Origin: Clostridiales bacterium
GTDB taxonomy: Bacteria; Bacillota; Clostridia; Christensenellales; Borkfalkiaceae
Direction of reading: 5' to 3'
DNA: 64,000 nt
Assembly (NCBI GenBank): GCA_015069295.1
Contig: SVIW01000001.1
Span: 1 to 64,000, forward strand
Of the stretch, positions 53,886 through 62,878 are shown piece after piece. Position 1 is the stretch's first letter, and every line of letters starts with the position of its first letter. The notes under the pieces were generated by a model. It was given only the letters and a program-made list of their open reading frames with translations. It was not told the DNA's origin and ran no database searches. The position numbers were made by a program, and so were the translations under genes.

Positions 53886-53950
53886 GTTATTATATGGCAA
53901 TAATAACGAGGCTTTTCCTTATTATACCATAAACCAAACAAAATTAACAA
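53886..53950 (-). promoter_or_regulatory. Promoter and dyad upstream of the cysteine-motif gene
   Basis: Minus strand TTGTTA, 18 bases, TATAAT (53921-53950); just downstream GTTATTAT/ATAATAAC arms (53886-53907) could be an operator. Confidence 0.4.
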
Positions 53951-53956
53951 GCACTT

Positions 53957-53973
53957 TACGGTACTCTACCGTA
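53957..53973. promoter_or_regulatory. Inverted repeat before mtnN
   Basis: TACGGTA-CTC-TACCGTA, ending a few bases before the mtnN ribosome site. Possible operator or leader hairpin. No clear promoter for mtnN was found. Confidence 0.4.
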
Positions 53974-53991
53974 TACATAGGAGAAAATAAT

Positions 53992-54648
53992 ATGATTGGT
54001 GTCGTTATCGCTATGCAAAGCGAGGCGGAAATCCTCCTCGACGAAATGCAAATTATGCGTTCTTTAACGGTTAGCGGAAAGAAAATCCACGTGGGAAAAG
54101 CCTACGGAAAAGACGTTGCCGTTTGCGTTTGCGGCGTTGGAAAGGTAAACGCCGCCCTCGGCGCACAAATTCTAATTAGTAAATTCGACGCGGAAAAACT
54201 GCTCAATTTCGGCGTTGCCGGCGGTTTAAACCAAGGCACGAAGCTTTGCGAAGTTTATCAAATCAACGCGGCGGTGCAATTCGATTTTGACCTTACCCAG
54301 TTAAACGGTACGAAAATCGGCACGCTGGACGAATACAAAGAAAATTATCTGTATTTAAACGTCTTAAATTTGCCCTTGGAAAAGAAAAAACTGGGCACGT
54401 CCGACCGTTTTAACGATTCCCCCGCCGATTACGAGTTATTGACGAAGGAATTATCCGCCGATATCCGCGATATGGAAGGCGCAGCTATCGTACAAGCGGC
54501 TTATGCGGCTCAGTTGCCCGTCTTTTCCGTAAAAGCGATTTCCGACGTAGCGGGAAGCGGCAGCACGACCGAACAGTTTTTAATCAATAAGGACAAAGCG
54601 CTTTGCAATTTAAAAGGGTTTTTACCCCGCATTTTCGAAGGCTTGTAA
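53992..54648 (+). CDS. mtnN: 5'-methylthioadenosine/S-adenosylhomocysteine nucleosidase
   Basis: 218 residues. IGVVIAMQSEAEILLDEM at the start, CGVGKVNAALGAQ, NFGVAGGL and DMEGAAIVQAAY fit the Pfs/MtnN type; the DMEGAA glutamate binds ribose and the following D (SDVAG) is catalytic. It splits MTA and SAH to adenine. AGGAGAA fixes ATG 53992. Confidence 0.9.
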   Translation: MIGVVIAMQSEAEILLDEMQIMRSLTVSGKKIHVGKAYGKDVAVCVCGVGKVNAALGAQILISKFDAEKLLNFGVAGGLNQGTKLCEVYQINAAVQFDFDLTQLNGTKIGTLDEYKENYLYLNVLNLPLEKKKLGTSDRFNDSPADYELLTKELSADIRDMEGAAIVQAAYAAQLPVFSVKAISDVAGSGSTTEQFLINKDKALCNLKGFLPRIFEGL

Positions 54649-54669
54649 GAATACACAAAGGAGAACACT

Positions 54670-55338
54670 ATGGTTGACCTTGGCGATTGGAACGAACGGC
54701 TCGCCCCGTTGTTCGCCGACGAACGATATCAAAAAATACGGAAATTCTTAATTGAAGAATACCGTAATTACGTCGTTTATCCGAATATGTACGATTTGTA
54801 TAACTGTTTTCGTTATACCCCCTTTGAAAACGTAAAAGTCGTACTTTTAGGACAAGACCCCTACCATAACGAAGGACAGGCGCACGGGCTTTGTTTTTCC
54901 GTACAAGACGGGATTCCCAACCCGCCCTCTTTGGAAAATATTTTTAAAGAATTACAATCAGATCTTGGCGTACAAAAACCGAAAAACGGAAATTTGACAA
55001 AGTGGGCGAAGGAAGGCGTTTTGCTGTTAAACACTTCCCTTTCCGTGCGGGAGCATCAGGCAAACTCCCATTCAAAATGCGGTTGGGCGTGGTTTACGGA
55101 CAGCGTTATCAAACTCATTTCCGCACAGAAAGAACACGTCGTTTTCATTCTTTGGGGCGGCAACGCGCGTAGTAAAAAACCGCTGATTGATACGGAAAAA
55201 CATTGTATCTTAGAATGTGCGCACCCCTCGCCTTTATCGGCGTACAACGGATTTTTCGGTTGCAAGCATTTCTCGAAAACGAACGAGTATTTATCAAAGC
55301 ACGGCGTAACCCCCATCGACTGGGATTTGACGAAATAA
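54670..55338 (+). CDS. ung: Uracil-DNA glycosylase, family 1
   Basis: 222 residues. LGQDPYHNEGQAHGLCFSV holds the catalytic aspartate, and HPSPLSAYNGFFGCKHF the DNA-intercalating loop. It removes uracil from DNA. AAAGGAG lies upstream; it follows mtnN after 21 bases and is probably cotranscribed. Confidence 0.96.
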   Translation: MVDLGDWNERLAPLFADERYQKIRKFLIEEYRNYVVYPNMYDLYNCFRYTPFENVKVVLLGQDPYHNEGQAHGLCFSVQDGIPNPPSLENIFKELQSDLGVQKPKNGNLTKWAKEGVLLLNTSLSVREHQANSHSKCGWAWFTDSVIKLISAQKEHVVFILWGGNARSKKPLIDTEKHCILECAHPSPLSAYNGFFGCKHFSKTNEYLSKHGVTPIDWDLTK

Positions 55339-55367
55339 ACGAAAGGAAGGCATTAGCCTTCCTTTTT
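55339..55367. terminator. Bidirectional terminator after ung
   Basis: AAAGGAAGGC / GCCTTCCTTT with a four-base loop; the end of the convergent HTH gene lies inside it. Confidence 0.85.
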
Positions 55368-55991
55368 CTCTTCTTCCGCTTCCCCGTCAAAGGAAAGTTT
55401 GCGTTTACACCAACTTCTTTTCCCGCAGTGCGGACATTTCAAACGTCTCGTATAATTCATATGCAGCGACATTATATACGCCGTTTTCGTAGGAATAAAG
55501 CGTTTTTTACATTGCTTACATTCGAAAACTGCCCGCCGCATTTCCAACGCGCCCGCAATAAAAATTCCGCCAAACAAGAAAACGAGCGCAACAACCTTTA
55601 AGACAATGTTTGCCCAAAGCGGCAACGCGGCGTATTCGGACAGCACAATCAATAGACAGTTGGGCACAATCGCCAACACAGCCACCAAAATAGAAATAAT
55701 CAGCCTAAATTTACTTTCCTCTCTTTCCCGAATAAGAGACATAATATTTTCCTCCGCCTTTTTTTGATATGCAGAGCCGAAAAGACGTTCTCCCGCCAAC
55801 AGTTCGTTTACCGTAATCTCCAAAACCTCGCAAAGCGGCGACATTAAAGCTACTTCAGGCAAACCGTTGCCACATTCCCATTTGGACACGGTTTTGTCGC
55901 TAATAAGCAGCTTTTGAGCAAGCTCGCGCTGGGTAAGCCCCTTTTCTTTGCGAATTTGAGCAATAAACTTTCCTGTTTTTCGTTGATCCAT
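55353..55991 (-). CDS. HTH regulator with membrane helices and zinc-ribbon-like tail
   Basis: 212 residues in three parts. A Cro/CI-type helix-turn-helix at about 8-62 (IAQIRKEKGLTQRELAQKLLISDKTVSKWECGNGLPE). Two membrane helices at about 97-118 and 125-147. A cytosolic tail with CKQCKKRF...CPHCGKRSWC, a four-cysteine metal site. GAGGTG precedes the start. Such proteins may sense an envelope signal while bound to DNA. No target is visible. Confidence 0.8.
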   Translation of the reverse strand: MDQRKTGKFIAQIRKEKGLTQRELAQKLLISDKTVSKWECGNGLPEVALMSPLCEVLEITVNELLAGERLFGSAYQKKAEENIMSLIREREESKFRLIISILVAVLAIVPNCLLIVLSEYAALPLWANIVLKVVALVFLFGGIFIAGALEMRRAVFECKQCKKRFIPTKTAYIMSLHMNYTRRLKCPHCGKRSWCKRKLSFDGEAEEEKKEG

Positions 55992-56086
55992 CTTTCACCT
56001 CGCACAATTATAGTATCACAAAAAGGCGACGAATTGCACCCACGAGGGGTAGAATTTCAAGAAATCCTATCTACTTTACGTAGGAA

Positions 56087-57313
56087 TCACAATAATTTTG
56101 CCAAAATGCGTTTTAAGGCGTATTTACAATGCTCGTAGGTCAAGCCGCCTTGGAAATAGGCGGTGTACGGCTCTTTGACGGGCGCGTCGGCGGAAAGCTC
56201 GATGCTTGCTCCCTCAACGAAACAACCTGCCGCCATAATCACTTTGTTATCGTACCCCGGCATATCCCACGGTTCTAAGGTAACGAAACTGTCCACGGGC
56301 GAGGCTTCCTGTACCGATTGGATAAAATCGCAAAGCTGTTTTGCCGTATTGAAACGGATTGCGCGGGTAATATCCGCAGGCGTTTTGTCGAGCTTTGGAA
56401 AGTTTTCATAGCCAAGCGTTTCCATACACTTTCCGATAAGAAGGCTGCCTTTAATCGCCTGATTGACCGTGTGCGGCGCCATAAACAAGCCCTGATAGAA
56501 AAGCCGCCAACCGTAGGCGTACGAACCGACTTCGTTGCCAATCGAGGGAGCCGTCAAACGTCTGCCGATAAGGTCGACGTATTTTTCTTTGCCTACGATA
56601 TACCCGCCCGTCGGCGCTAAACCGCCGCCGGGATTTTTAATCAGCGAGCCCACCGCCACGTCCGCCCCGACGTCGCAGGGCTCTTGTTTTTCTACGAACT
56701 CGCCGTAACAGTTATCGACGAAAATACACCCGTTGAAACCAAGACTGCGGACAAAATCGCAAATCTCCCCGATTTCGGCAACCGTGAACGCGTCGCGGAG
56801 TTCGTAACCGCGGGAGCGTTGGATATAAATCATCTTTAAAGAGTCGCCCAAACGGCGCACGTCTTTTTCAATTTGCGCCTTGTTAAACTTTCCGTTTTCG
56901 TCCAAATCAACGCAATCGAAGGAAATCCCGAAGTCCTTTAAAGAGCCGTTCCCTTCGCCGTAAATAACTCCGCGAATGGTATCGTACGGCATACCCGAAA
57001 CGGATAAAACCGAATCCCCCGTCCGCAAAACCCCGAACAACGCCACGGTCAAAGCGTGCGTACCGCTAAGGAGCGCAGGCGAAACGATACCCATCTCTGC
57101 GCCCAGCGACTGCGCAAAGACGTCGCCGAGAACAAATCTGCCCTCGTCGCCGTAGCCGTAACCCGTACTGGGATTAAAATGCCGAATGGCAATCGAATGT
57201 TTATTAAACGCTTTTAATACTTTTTCTTGATTATATTCGCTGATTTCGTCCACCAAAGCGAATTGCTTTGAAAGCGCTTCTTCGCTTTGTTTTATACATT
57301 CTTCTACCGTCAT
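56087..57313 (-). CDS. ynbB: PLP-dependent YnbB (methionine gamma-lyase-like) protein
   Basis: 408 residues, fold type I PLP enzyme. GSLIKNPGGGLAPTGGYIVG contains the PLP lysine, and the DNCYGEF segment the PLP aspartate. The YnbB family is annotated from an aluminium-resistance phenotype; its reaction is not established. It directly follows miaA, as in Firmicutes, but no hfq lies between. I chose ATG 57313 (AAGGAAA upstream); ATG 57334 would add seven residues. Confidence 0.85.
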   Translation of the reverse strand: MTVEECIKQSEEALSKQFALVDEISEYNQEKVLKAFNKHSIAIRHFNPSTGYGYGDEGRFVLGDVFAQSLGAEMGIVSPALLSGTHALTVALFGVLRTGDSVLSVSGMPYDTIRGVIYGEGNGSLKDFGISFDCVDLDENGKFNKAQIEKDVRRLGDSLKMIYIQRSRGYELRDAFTVAEIGEICDFVRSLGFNGCIFVDNCYGEFVEKQEPCDVGADVAVGSLIKNPGGGLAPTGGYIVGKEKYVDLIGRRLTAPSIGNEVGSYAYGWRLFYQGLFMAPHTVNQAIKGSLLIGKCMETLGYENFPKLDKTPADITRAIRFNTAKQLCDFIQSVQEASPVDSFVTLEPWDMPGYDNKVIMAAGCFVEGASIELSADAPVKEPYTAYFQGGLTYEHCKYALKRILAKLL

Positions 57314-57337
57314 AGTATTTATTTCCTTTTCCATTGA

Positions 57338-58234
57338 TTATAAAAGGCTTGCCACCGTATCCGCCGTAGCGTTTTGGGGAGAAAGTACCGTATGATTTTG
57401 CATACGTTTGAAAAAGGTCTCCTGCCGTTTTGCATAATTGCGGGTGTTCTTTTTCACGAGCTCTTTCATTTCCTCTTCCGTTGCGCCTATCTTAATCCCC
57501 TCGGCAATCTCTTTATAGCCGATTCCTTGCATACATTGCATACTTTCGTCCACGCCGCCGTTTAACAGAGCTTTTACTTCGTCCACCAAGCCTTGCGCGA
57601 ACATTTCGTCCACGCGCAAATTGATGCGAGTATACAGCTCCTCACGGGGATACCCGATCGAAACCGCCGTAAAATCGAACCGGGGAGTCAGCGTATCCGC
57701 TTGCAAGGATTTCGCCTTGCCCGTTACTTCGTAAATCTCCAACGCGCGTATTACCCGTTTTACGTCGTTAAAATGCAGTTTTTCCGCGCTAATCGGGTCT
57801 TTTTCGCGCAGTAGCGCGTGTACGTATTCTTTGCCCTTTTCCTCGGCTAACGCCTCGTATTTCGCCCGAATTTCCTCGTTTGCGCCCACGTTTCCAAACT
57901 GGCTTTTGTATAACAAAGCATTGATGTAAAATCCCGTGCCACCGCAAATAATGGGAGTTTTCCCTTCTGCAAGCAAACGCTCTACGATGGGCAGGGCAGC
58001 CGCCTCGTATTCGCTGACGGAAAACCCTTTCGTCGGCTCAACGACGTCAATCATATAATGCGGAATACCGCCGCGCTCTTCTTGGCTCGGTTTTGCCGTG
58101 CCGATATCCAAACCGCGGTAAACGAGCATCGAATCAGCGGAGATGATTTCCCCGTTAAAACGCCGCGCGCACGCCAAGGACAAAGCGGTTTTTCCCGAAG
58201 CGGTCGCCCCGCAAATTACCAGTACCTTTGCCAT
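57338..58234 (-). CDS. miaA: tRNA dimethylallyltransferase
   Basis: 298 residues. P-loop GATASGKTALSLACA, DSMLVYRGLDIGTAKP, and HYMIDVVEPTKGFSVSEY are MiaA motifs. It places a dimethylallyl group on A37 of tRNAs reading UNN codons; MiaB then acts on it. The ATG overlaps the mutL stop (TGATG), with GAGGAT upstream. Confidence 0.95.
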   Translation of the reverse strand: MAKVLVICGATASGKTALSLACARRFNGEIISADSMLVYRGLDIGTAKPSQEERGGIPHYMIDVVEPTKGFSVSEYEAAALPIVERLLAEGKTPIICGGTGFYINALLYKSQFGNVGANEEIRAKYEALAEEKGKEYVHALLREKDPISAEKLHFNDVKRVIRALEIYEVTGKAKSLQADTLTPRFDFTAVSIGYPREELYTRINLRVDEMFAQGLVDEVKALLNGGVDESMQCMQGIGYKEIAEGIKIGATEEEMKELVKKNTRNYAKRQETFFKRMQNHTVLSPQNATADTVASLL

Positions 58235-60264
58235 CAAACGATCCTCTTAAACATTTTTTCCAGTTCGACGCGGGAAAGCTTGACAACCACGGGTCTGCCG
58301 TGCGGGCATTTCATACCCATATCCCCGTCCATCATTTCAAACAAGGCGTCAATTTCTTGGCGGGTCAAGTCCATACCCCCCTTTACCGCTGCTTTGCAGG
58401 CGGAAAGCGCCAATTTATCCTTTAAAAGTTCTTCCAGTTTTATCGAACGGAAGCTGCTGACTTGTCCTAAAATATCGTTGAAAAATACGTATAAATCCAA
58501 GCCCAGCAAATCCGTCGGGACAGCCGAAACCCTAAAATGCTTTTCCTCAGGCTCGTCGATATCAAAACCCATTGCGCGGATTTCGTCGTACTGTTCGCGG
58601 ATAAACTCGCTTTCAAAGGCGTTCAGTTCAATCGTATACGGCACGAGCATCGGCTGTTTTACGATTTTTCTGTTTTCCATTTTTTCTTTCAAGCGGTTAT
58701 ATACCAAGCGTTCGTGCGCGGCGTGCTGGTCGATGACAAAAACCTCGTCTTCACGCTCGTACAAAAGATAGGTGTTAAAGAGTTTCCCCGCGTAACGACA
58801 GGTACGGATATCGATACGGTTTTGTTTTTTCTTTTTGTCGATTTCTTCTAAAAACCGCTTGTTTTCCGCAAAGACGTCCTCTTGCTTTGTTTCCTGTGCT
58901 TTGGGCGCTTCCACCCCAAAGGAAGTCTTTTTAAAGAACAAATCGGGGAACTGCTCGTGTAATTTTTCCGCGCCGCGTTTCTCTTGCGTTTCCTTTTTCA
59001 ATTCAGAAACGGGGAAATACCCTTTCACCACCTCTTTAAACGGTACATCGCCGTCTTTTTTACGCGCGGCAAACGCAGGCGAGGTTTGTTCTAATTCTTT
59101 CAATGCCTGTTCGTAGGTAAAGGTCGCAAACCCGAACTTCTTTTCCTCTTGCGGGAAAATCTCCTCTTGTTTTTTCGTTTCTTTCTTTTTTTCAACAGGT
59201 TTTTCAACAGGTTTTTCAACAGGTTTTTGGGTGGGTTCTTCGGCGGGTTTTTCTTCCTGCACGAGATAGTCAAGCGCTTTGGTATGCCCGTCTAAAATGG
59301 CGGAAATAACCGAATAAACGCACCCGTATACGATTTGATTGTTGGCAAAACGCACGTCTGCTTTATTGGGATGCACGTTGACGTCCACAGCCTCCCCTGG
59401 CAAATCGATATGCAATACGTAAAAAGGATATTGCCGTTTCATCAAATAACTCGAATACGCGTTGGTGATCGCCGCCGAAAGGGTCGTGTTGACGATATAT
59501 CTGCCGTTTAAAAACAGGCTTTGATAGCTTTTGTTCGGCTTTGAAAAATTCTGATTGCCAATATATCCGCGAATACGAATCCCGTGCTTTTCTGCGTCGA
59601 TTTTAAAGCATTGTCGAAGCGCCGCCGCGCCGTATACGCAAACGAACGCCTCTTCGTCCCCGCCCCCGAAGGATTGTAATACCCTCTTTCCGTTGACGTA
59701 ATAGGAAAAAGCAATATCCGCACGGTTGAGAATAAATCTTGAAACGAAATTGGTAATTTCCGCTTCTTCCCCCTTTTCCGATTTTAAAAATTTCAAACGG
59801 ACGGGCGCATTAAAAAACAAGGCTTCTACCCGTACGTCCGTGCCTTTTTCTCCCGCCGCTTCGGTAATTAAACCAAGTTTCCCGCCGTCGGAAGTCAGCG
59901 AATAGCATTTTGCGTTTTCACACCTCGAAATAATCGTCATTTTAGAAACGGAAGCAATCGAGGCAACCGCTTCCCCACGAAAACCGAGGGTTAAAACGTT
60001 TTCTAAATCCTCCGCCTTTTTAATTTTACTAGTTGCGTGCGGCGCAAAAGCAGATTGTAAATCTTCCCGTTCGATACCCGAGCCGTTATCCACGACACGA
60101 ATAAGCTGCGTACCGCCGTTTTCGACGTAAATTTCAATCTCCGTCGCGCCTGCGTCGATGGCGTTTTCTACCAACTCTTTTACGACGGAATAGGGTCTTT
60201 CGATAACTTCCCCCGCCGCAATACGGTTGTACACTTGCGCAGGCAATATATTGATTTTTGCCAT
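58234..60264 (-). CDS. mutL: DNA mismatch repair protein MutL
   Basis: 676 residues. GHKL ATPase: ELVENAIDAGA, DNGSGI, LGFRGEAVASIASVS. The C-terminal half carries the nuclease motif DQHAAHE, ACKAAVKGG and CPHGRP, so it should nick DNA as expected in a bacterium without MutH. The linker contains a KPVE tetrapeptide repeated three times, encoded by three copies of a 12-bp unit (about 59188-59226). Confidence 0.95.
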   Translation of the reverse strand: MAKINILPAQVYNRIAAGEVIERPYSVVKELVENAIDAGATEIEIYVENGGTQLIRVVDNGSGIEREDLQSAFAPHATSKIKKAEDLENVLTLGFRGEAVASIASVSKMTIISRCENAKCYSLTSDGGKLGLITEAAGEKGTDVRVEALFFNAPVRLKFLKSEKGEEAEITNFVSRFILNRADIAFSYYVNGKRVLQSFGGGDEEAFVCVYGAAALRQCFKIDAEKHGIRIRGYIGNQNFSKPNKSYQSLFLNGRYIVNTTLSAAITNAYSSYLMKRQYPFYVLHIDLPGEAVDVNVHPNKADVRFANNQIVYGCVYSVISAILDGHTKALDYLVQEEKPAEEPTQKPVEKPVEKPVEKKKETKKQEEIFPQEEKKFGFATFTYEQALKELEQTSPAFAARKKDGDVPFKEVVKGYFPVSELKKETQEKRGAEKLHEQFPDLFFKKTSFGVEAPKAQETKQEDVFAENKRFLEEIDKKKKQNRIDIRTCRYAGKLFNTYLLYEREDEVFVIDQHAAHERLVYNRLKEKMENRKIVKQPMLVPYTIELNAFESEFIREQYDEIRAMGFDIDEPEEKHFRVSAVPTDLLGLDLYVFFNDILGQVSSFRSIKLEELLKDKLALSACKAAVKGGMDLTRQEIDALFEMMDGDMGMKCPHGRPVVVKLSRVELEKMFKRIV
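59188..59226. repeat. 12-bp tandem repeat inside mutL
   Basis: Three consecutive TTTTTCAACAGG units encode KPVE in the linker. Gain or loss of a unit would change the protein by four residues without shifting frame. Confidence 0.7.
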
Positions 60265-60265
60265 C

Positions 60266-62863
60266 TTACTTCTCCTCTTGCAACTGTTCTTTCAAATCGC
60301 TGAGCAACATCAACGCTTGCATAGGCGACAAAGTGTTTAAATCTGTTTGAGACAAAATACGCTCTACTTCCGTCAAACGGCGCTCTTCCTTCTCCTCTTC
60401 CACGGGAATTTCCATTTGAATTTTTCCCCGCGCAATATCGTTTTTCTCTAATGCGCGCAAAATATTTTTCGCACGATAAGTAACTTCTTTGGGTACGCCG
60501 GCGAGCGCCGCAACCTCGATACCAAAGCTACGGTTTGCCCCGCCGCGGGCAATCTTACGCAAGAACACTACCGCGCCGTCGAATTCTTTTACCGTAATTT
60601 TATAATTCTTAACTCCGTCCAACTTGTTTTCCAATTCCGTCAATTCGTGATAATGAGTGGAGAATAAAGTCTTCGCACGGATTTTTTCAGACAAGAATTC
60701 GATAACCGACCACGCAATCGATAAACCGTCGTACGTACTCGTCCCGCGCCCGACCTCGTCTAAAACGAGCAAGCTGTCTTTCGTCGCGTGCAAGAGAATC
60801 GCCGCAACTTCCGTCATTTCTACCATAAAGGTACTTTGGTCGAAAATCAAATTATCGCTTGCGCCCACGCGAGTAAAAATGCGATCCACAAGCGGGATTT
60901 CCGCCTGCTTTGCAGGGACGAACGAGCCGATATGCGCCATCAAGGTAATGAGCGCTACTTGCCGCATATAGGTACTCTTCCCCGCCATATTCGGCCCCGT
61001 AATCACGGCGCAACGGTTTTCCTCGTTGTCCAAAAGAGTATCGTTGGGAACGAAACGCTCCTTTGAGATTGCCTCGACGACGGGGTGTCTACCCTCGCGA
61101 ATGGAAAGCGGCTCGCCGCTTGCCTGCATTTTCGGGCGGACGTAGCGACGTTCTTTCGCCACCGTTGCAAAGGATACGAGCACGTCGAGAAAAGCAAGCG
61201 AATCGGCAATCGTTTTTAAAACCTCGATCTTTGAGAGCAAGACTTCCATCAGTTGCGCGTATAATCTCGCTTCTAATTCGAGCGCCTTTTCCCCGCTCGT
61301 CAATATTTTTTCTTCTAAAACTTTTAATTCTTCCGTGATATACCGTTCGCCCGTCGTCAACGTTTGGCGGCGAATGTAGTCTTCGGGTACTTGGTCTTTA
61401 AAGGAATTGCTAACTTCGATATAATAGCCGAACACGCGGTTATATCCGACTTTTAAGTTTTTAATTTCCGTGCGTTCTCTTTCCCTCGCCTCGATTTCTT
61501 TCGTCAAGCTTACGCCATGATCTTTTAAAGAACGCAGCTCGTCCAATTCCGCGTGGAAGCCCTCGCGGATATACCCGCCGTCTTTCATAAGTGCGGGCGG
61601 TTCGGGCTTGATTGCCGCCGTCAACAAATCGGCGAGCTCTTTTACGTTAGGAAGCCCGTCGACGATATCCAAAACCGCTTTCGAGGAAAGCCCCGTCAGC
61701 TGGAATTTTATCGACGGCAACAACGTCAACGAACGGGCAAGCGCCACACAGTCTTTGGGCATACAGTTTCCGTTGGCAATTTTCCCCGAGAGTCTATAAA
61801 CGTCTTTAATTTCTTTTAACGTTTCGCTTATCCCAACGCGCACGACGGAAGCGTTTAAAAACTCCTCTACGCCGTTTTGTCGGTATTCGATTTCTTCTAC
61901 TTCCTTTAAGGGCGAAAGCAAATAGCTTTGCAATAACCGAGCGCCCATGCCCGTTTTCGTCTTATCCAAAACCCAAAGCAGCGAGCCGTACGTTTTATTT
62001 TCCGCGTTGTTTTTCAAAAGCTCTAAATTGCGGACGGTATTGCTGTCCAAAACCATAAATTTGTCGCGGTTGATAAGCTTTATGTTCGTGATATTCGAAA
62101 GCGCGTGCTTTTGCGTTTCGCGAAGATACTCGATTAAAGCCCCTGCCGCGGCTATTGCTTTTTCCTTACCCGCAATTCCGTACGGCGCAAGCGACGCGCC
62201 GCCAAGCTGCTCAATAAGGGTCTTTTCTGCGCGTTTGACGTTAAACGCCCAGGGCACGTAGCAAGAAAACGCCGGCAACATTCCGTGTTTGATTTCCCGC
62301 AAGCCTTTGCAATCCAACAACATCTCTTCGTTGCAAATCACCTCGGCAACGGAGAGTTTTACCATTTGTCCAACGACGTCTTCCAGCGCGGTTACGCCCG
62401 TAAATTCTTCCACGAAAAATTCGCCCGTGGTGATATCCGCCCAAGCAGCCGCAATCCCGTCGCCGCCTTTAAAAAGACAGGCAATATAGTTGTTTTTCCG
62501 CTCTTCGAGCATTTCGTCTTCGATAAGCGTACCCGCCGAAACGACGCGCACGACGTCTCTTTTTACCAGCTCGCGCCCCGCCGCTTTCGGATCGGAAATC
62601 TGTTCGCAAATAGCGACTTTCTCCCCCAAAGCAACGAGTTTTGCGATATACGTATCCGCCGCGTGGTAGGGAATCCCGCACATCGGCGCGCGCTTTTCTA
62701 AGCCACAATCTCTGCCGGTTAAGGTAAGGTCGAGCAGGTTAGAAACTTTTACCGCGTCCTCGAAAAACATCTCGTAAAAATCGCCGAGACGGTAGAAAAG
62801 CACGCAGTCTTTGTATTTTTCTTTCATTTCGCAATAATGCGTCATCATTGTGGAAAGTCCCAT
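60266..62863 (-). CDS. mutS: DNA mismatch recognition protein MutS
   Basis: 865 residues. The mismatch-reading FYEMF occurs near 29, Walker A TGPNMAGKSTYMRQ near 610, Walker B LLVLDEVGRGTS, and FSTHYHEL at the end. It finds mismatches and recruits MutL, which follows after one base. Confidence 0.97.
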   Translation of the reverse strand: MGLSTMMTHYCEMKEKYKDCVLFYRLGDFYEMFFEDAVKVSNLLDLTLTGRDCGLEKRAPMCGIPYHAADTYIAKLVALGEKVAICEQISDPKAAGRELVKRDVVRVVSAGTLIEDEMLEERKNNYIACLFKGGDGIAAAWADITTGEFFVEEFTGVTALEDVVGQMVKLSVAEVICNEEMLLDCKGLREIKHGMLPAFSCYVPWAFNVKRAEKTLIEQLGGASLAPYGIAGKEKAIAAAGALIEYLRETQKHALSNITNIKLINRDKFMVLDSNTVRNLELLKNNAENKTYGSLLWVLDKTKTGMGARLLQSYLLSPLKEVEEIEYRQNGVEEFLNASVVRVGISETLKEIKDVYRLSGKIANGNCMPKDCVALARSLTLLPSIKFQLTGLSSKAVLDIVDGLPNVKELADLLTAAIKPEPPALMKDGGYIREGFHAELDELRSLKDHGVSLTKEIEARERERTEIKNLKVGYNRVFGYYIEVSNSFKDQVPEDYIRRQTLTTGERYITEELKVLEEKILTSGEKALELEARLYAQLMEVLLSKIEVLKTIADSLAFLDVLVSFATVAKERRYVRPKMQASGEPLSIREGRHPVVEAISKERFVPNDTLLDNEENRCAVITGPNMAGKSTYMRQVALITLMAHIGSFVPAKQAEIPLVDRIFTRVGASDNLIFDQSTFMVEMTEVAAILLHATKDSLLVLDEVGRGTSTYDGLSIAWSVIEFLSEKIRAKTLFSTHYHELTELENKLDGVKNYKITVKEFDGAVVFLRKIARGGANRSFGIEVAALAGVPKEVTYRAKNILRALEKNDIARGKIQMEIPVEEEKEERRLTEVERILSQTDLNTLSPMQALMLLSDLKEQLQEEK

Positions 62864-62878
62864 TATATACCTGCCTTA

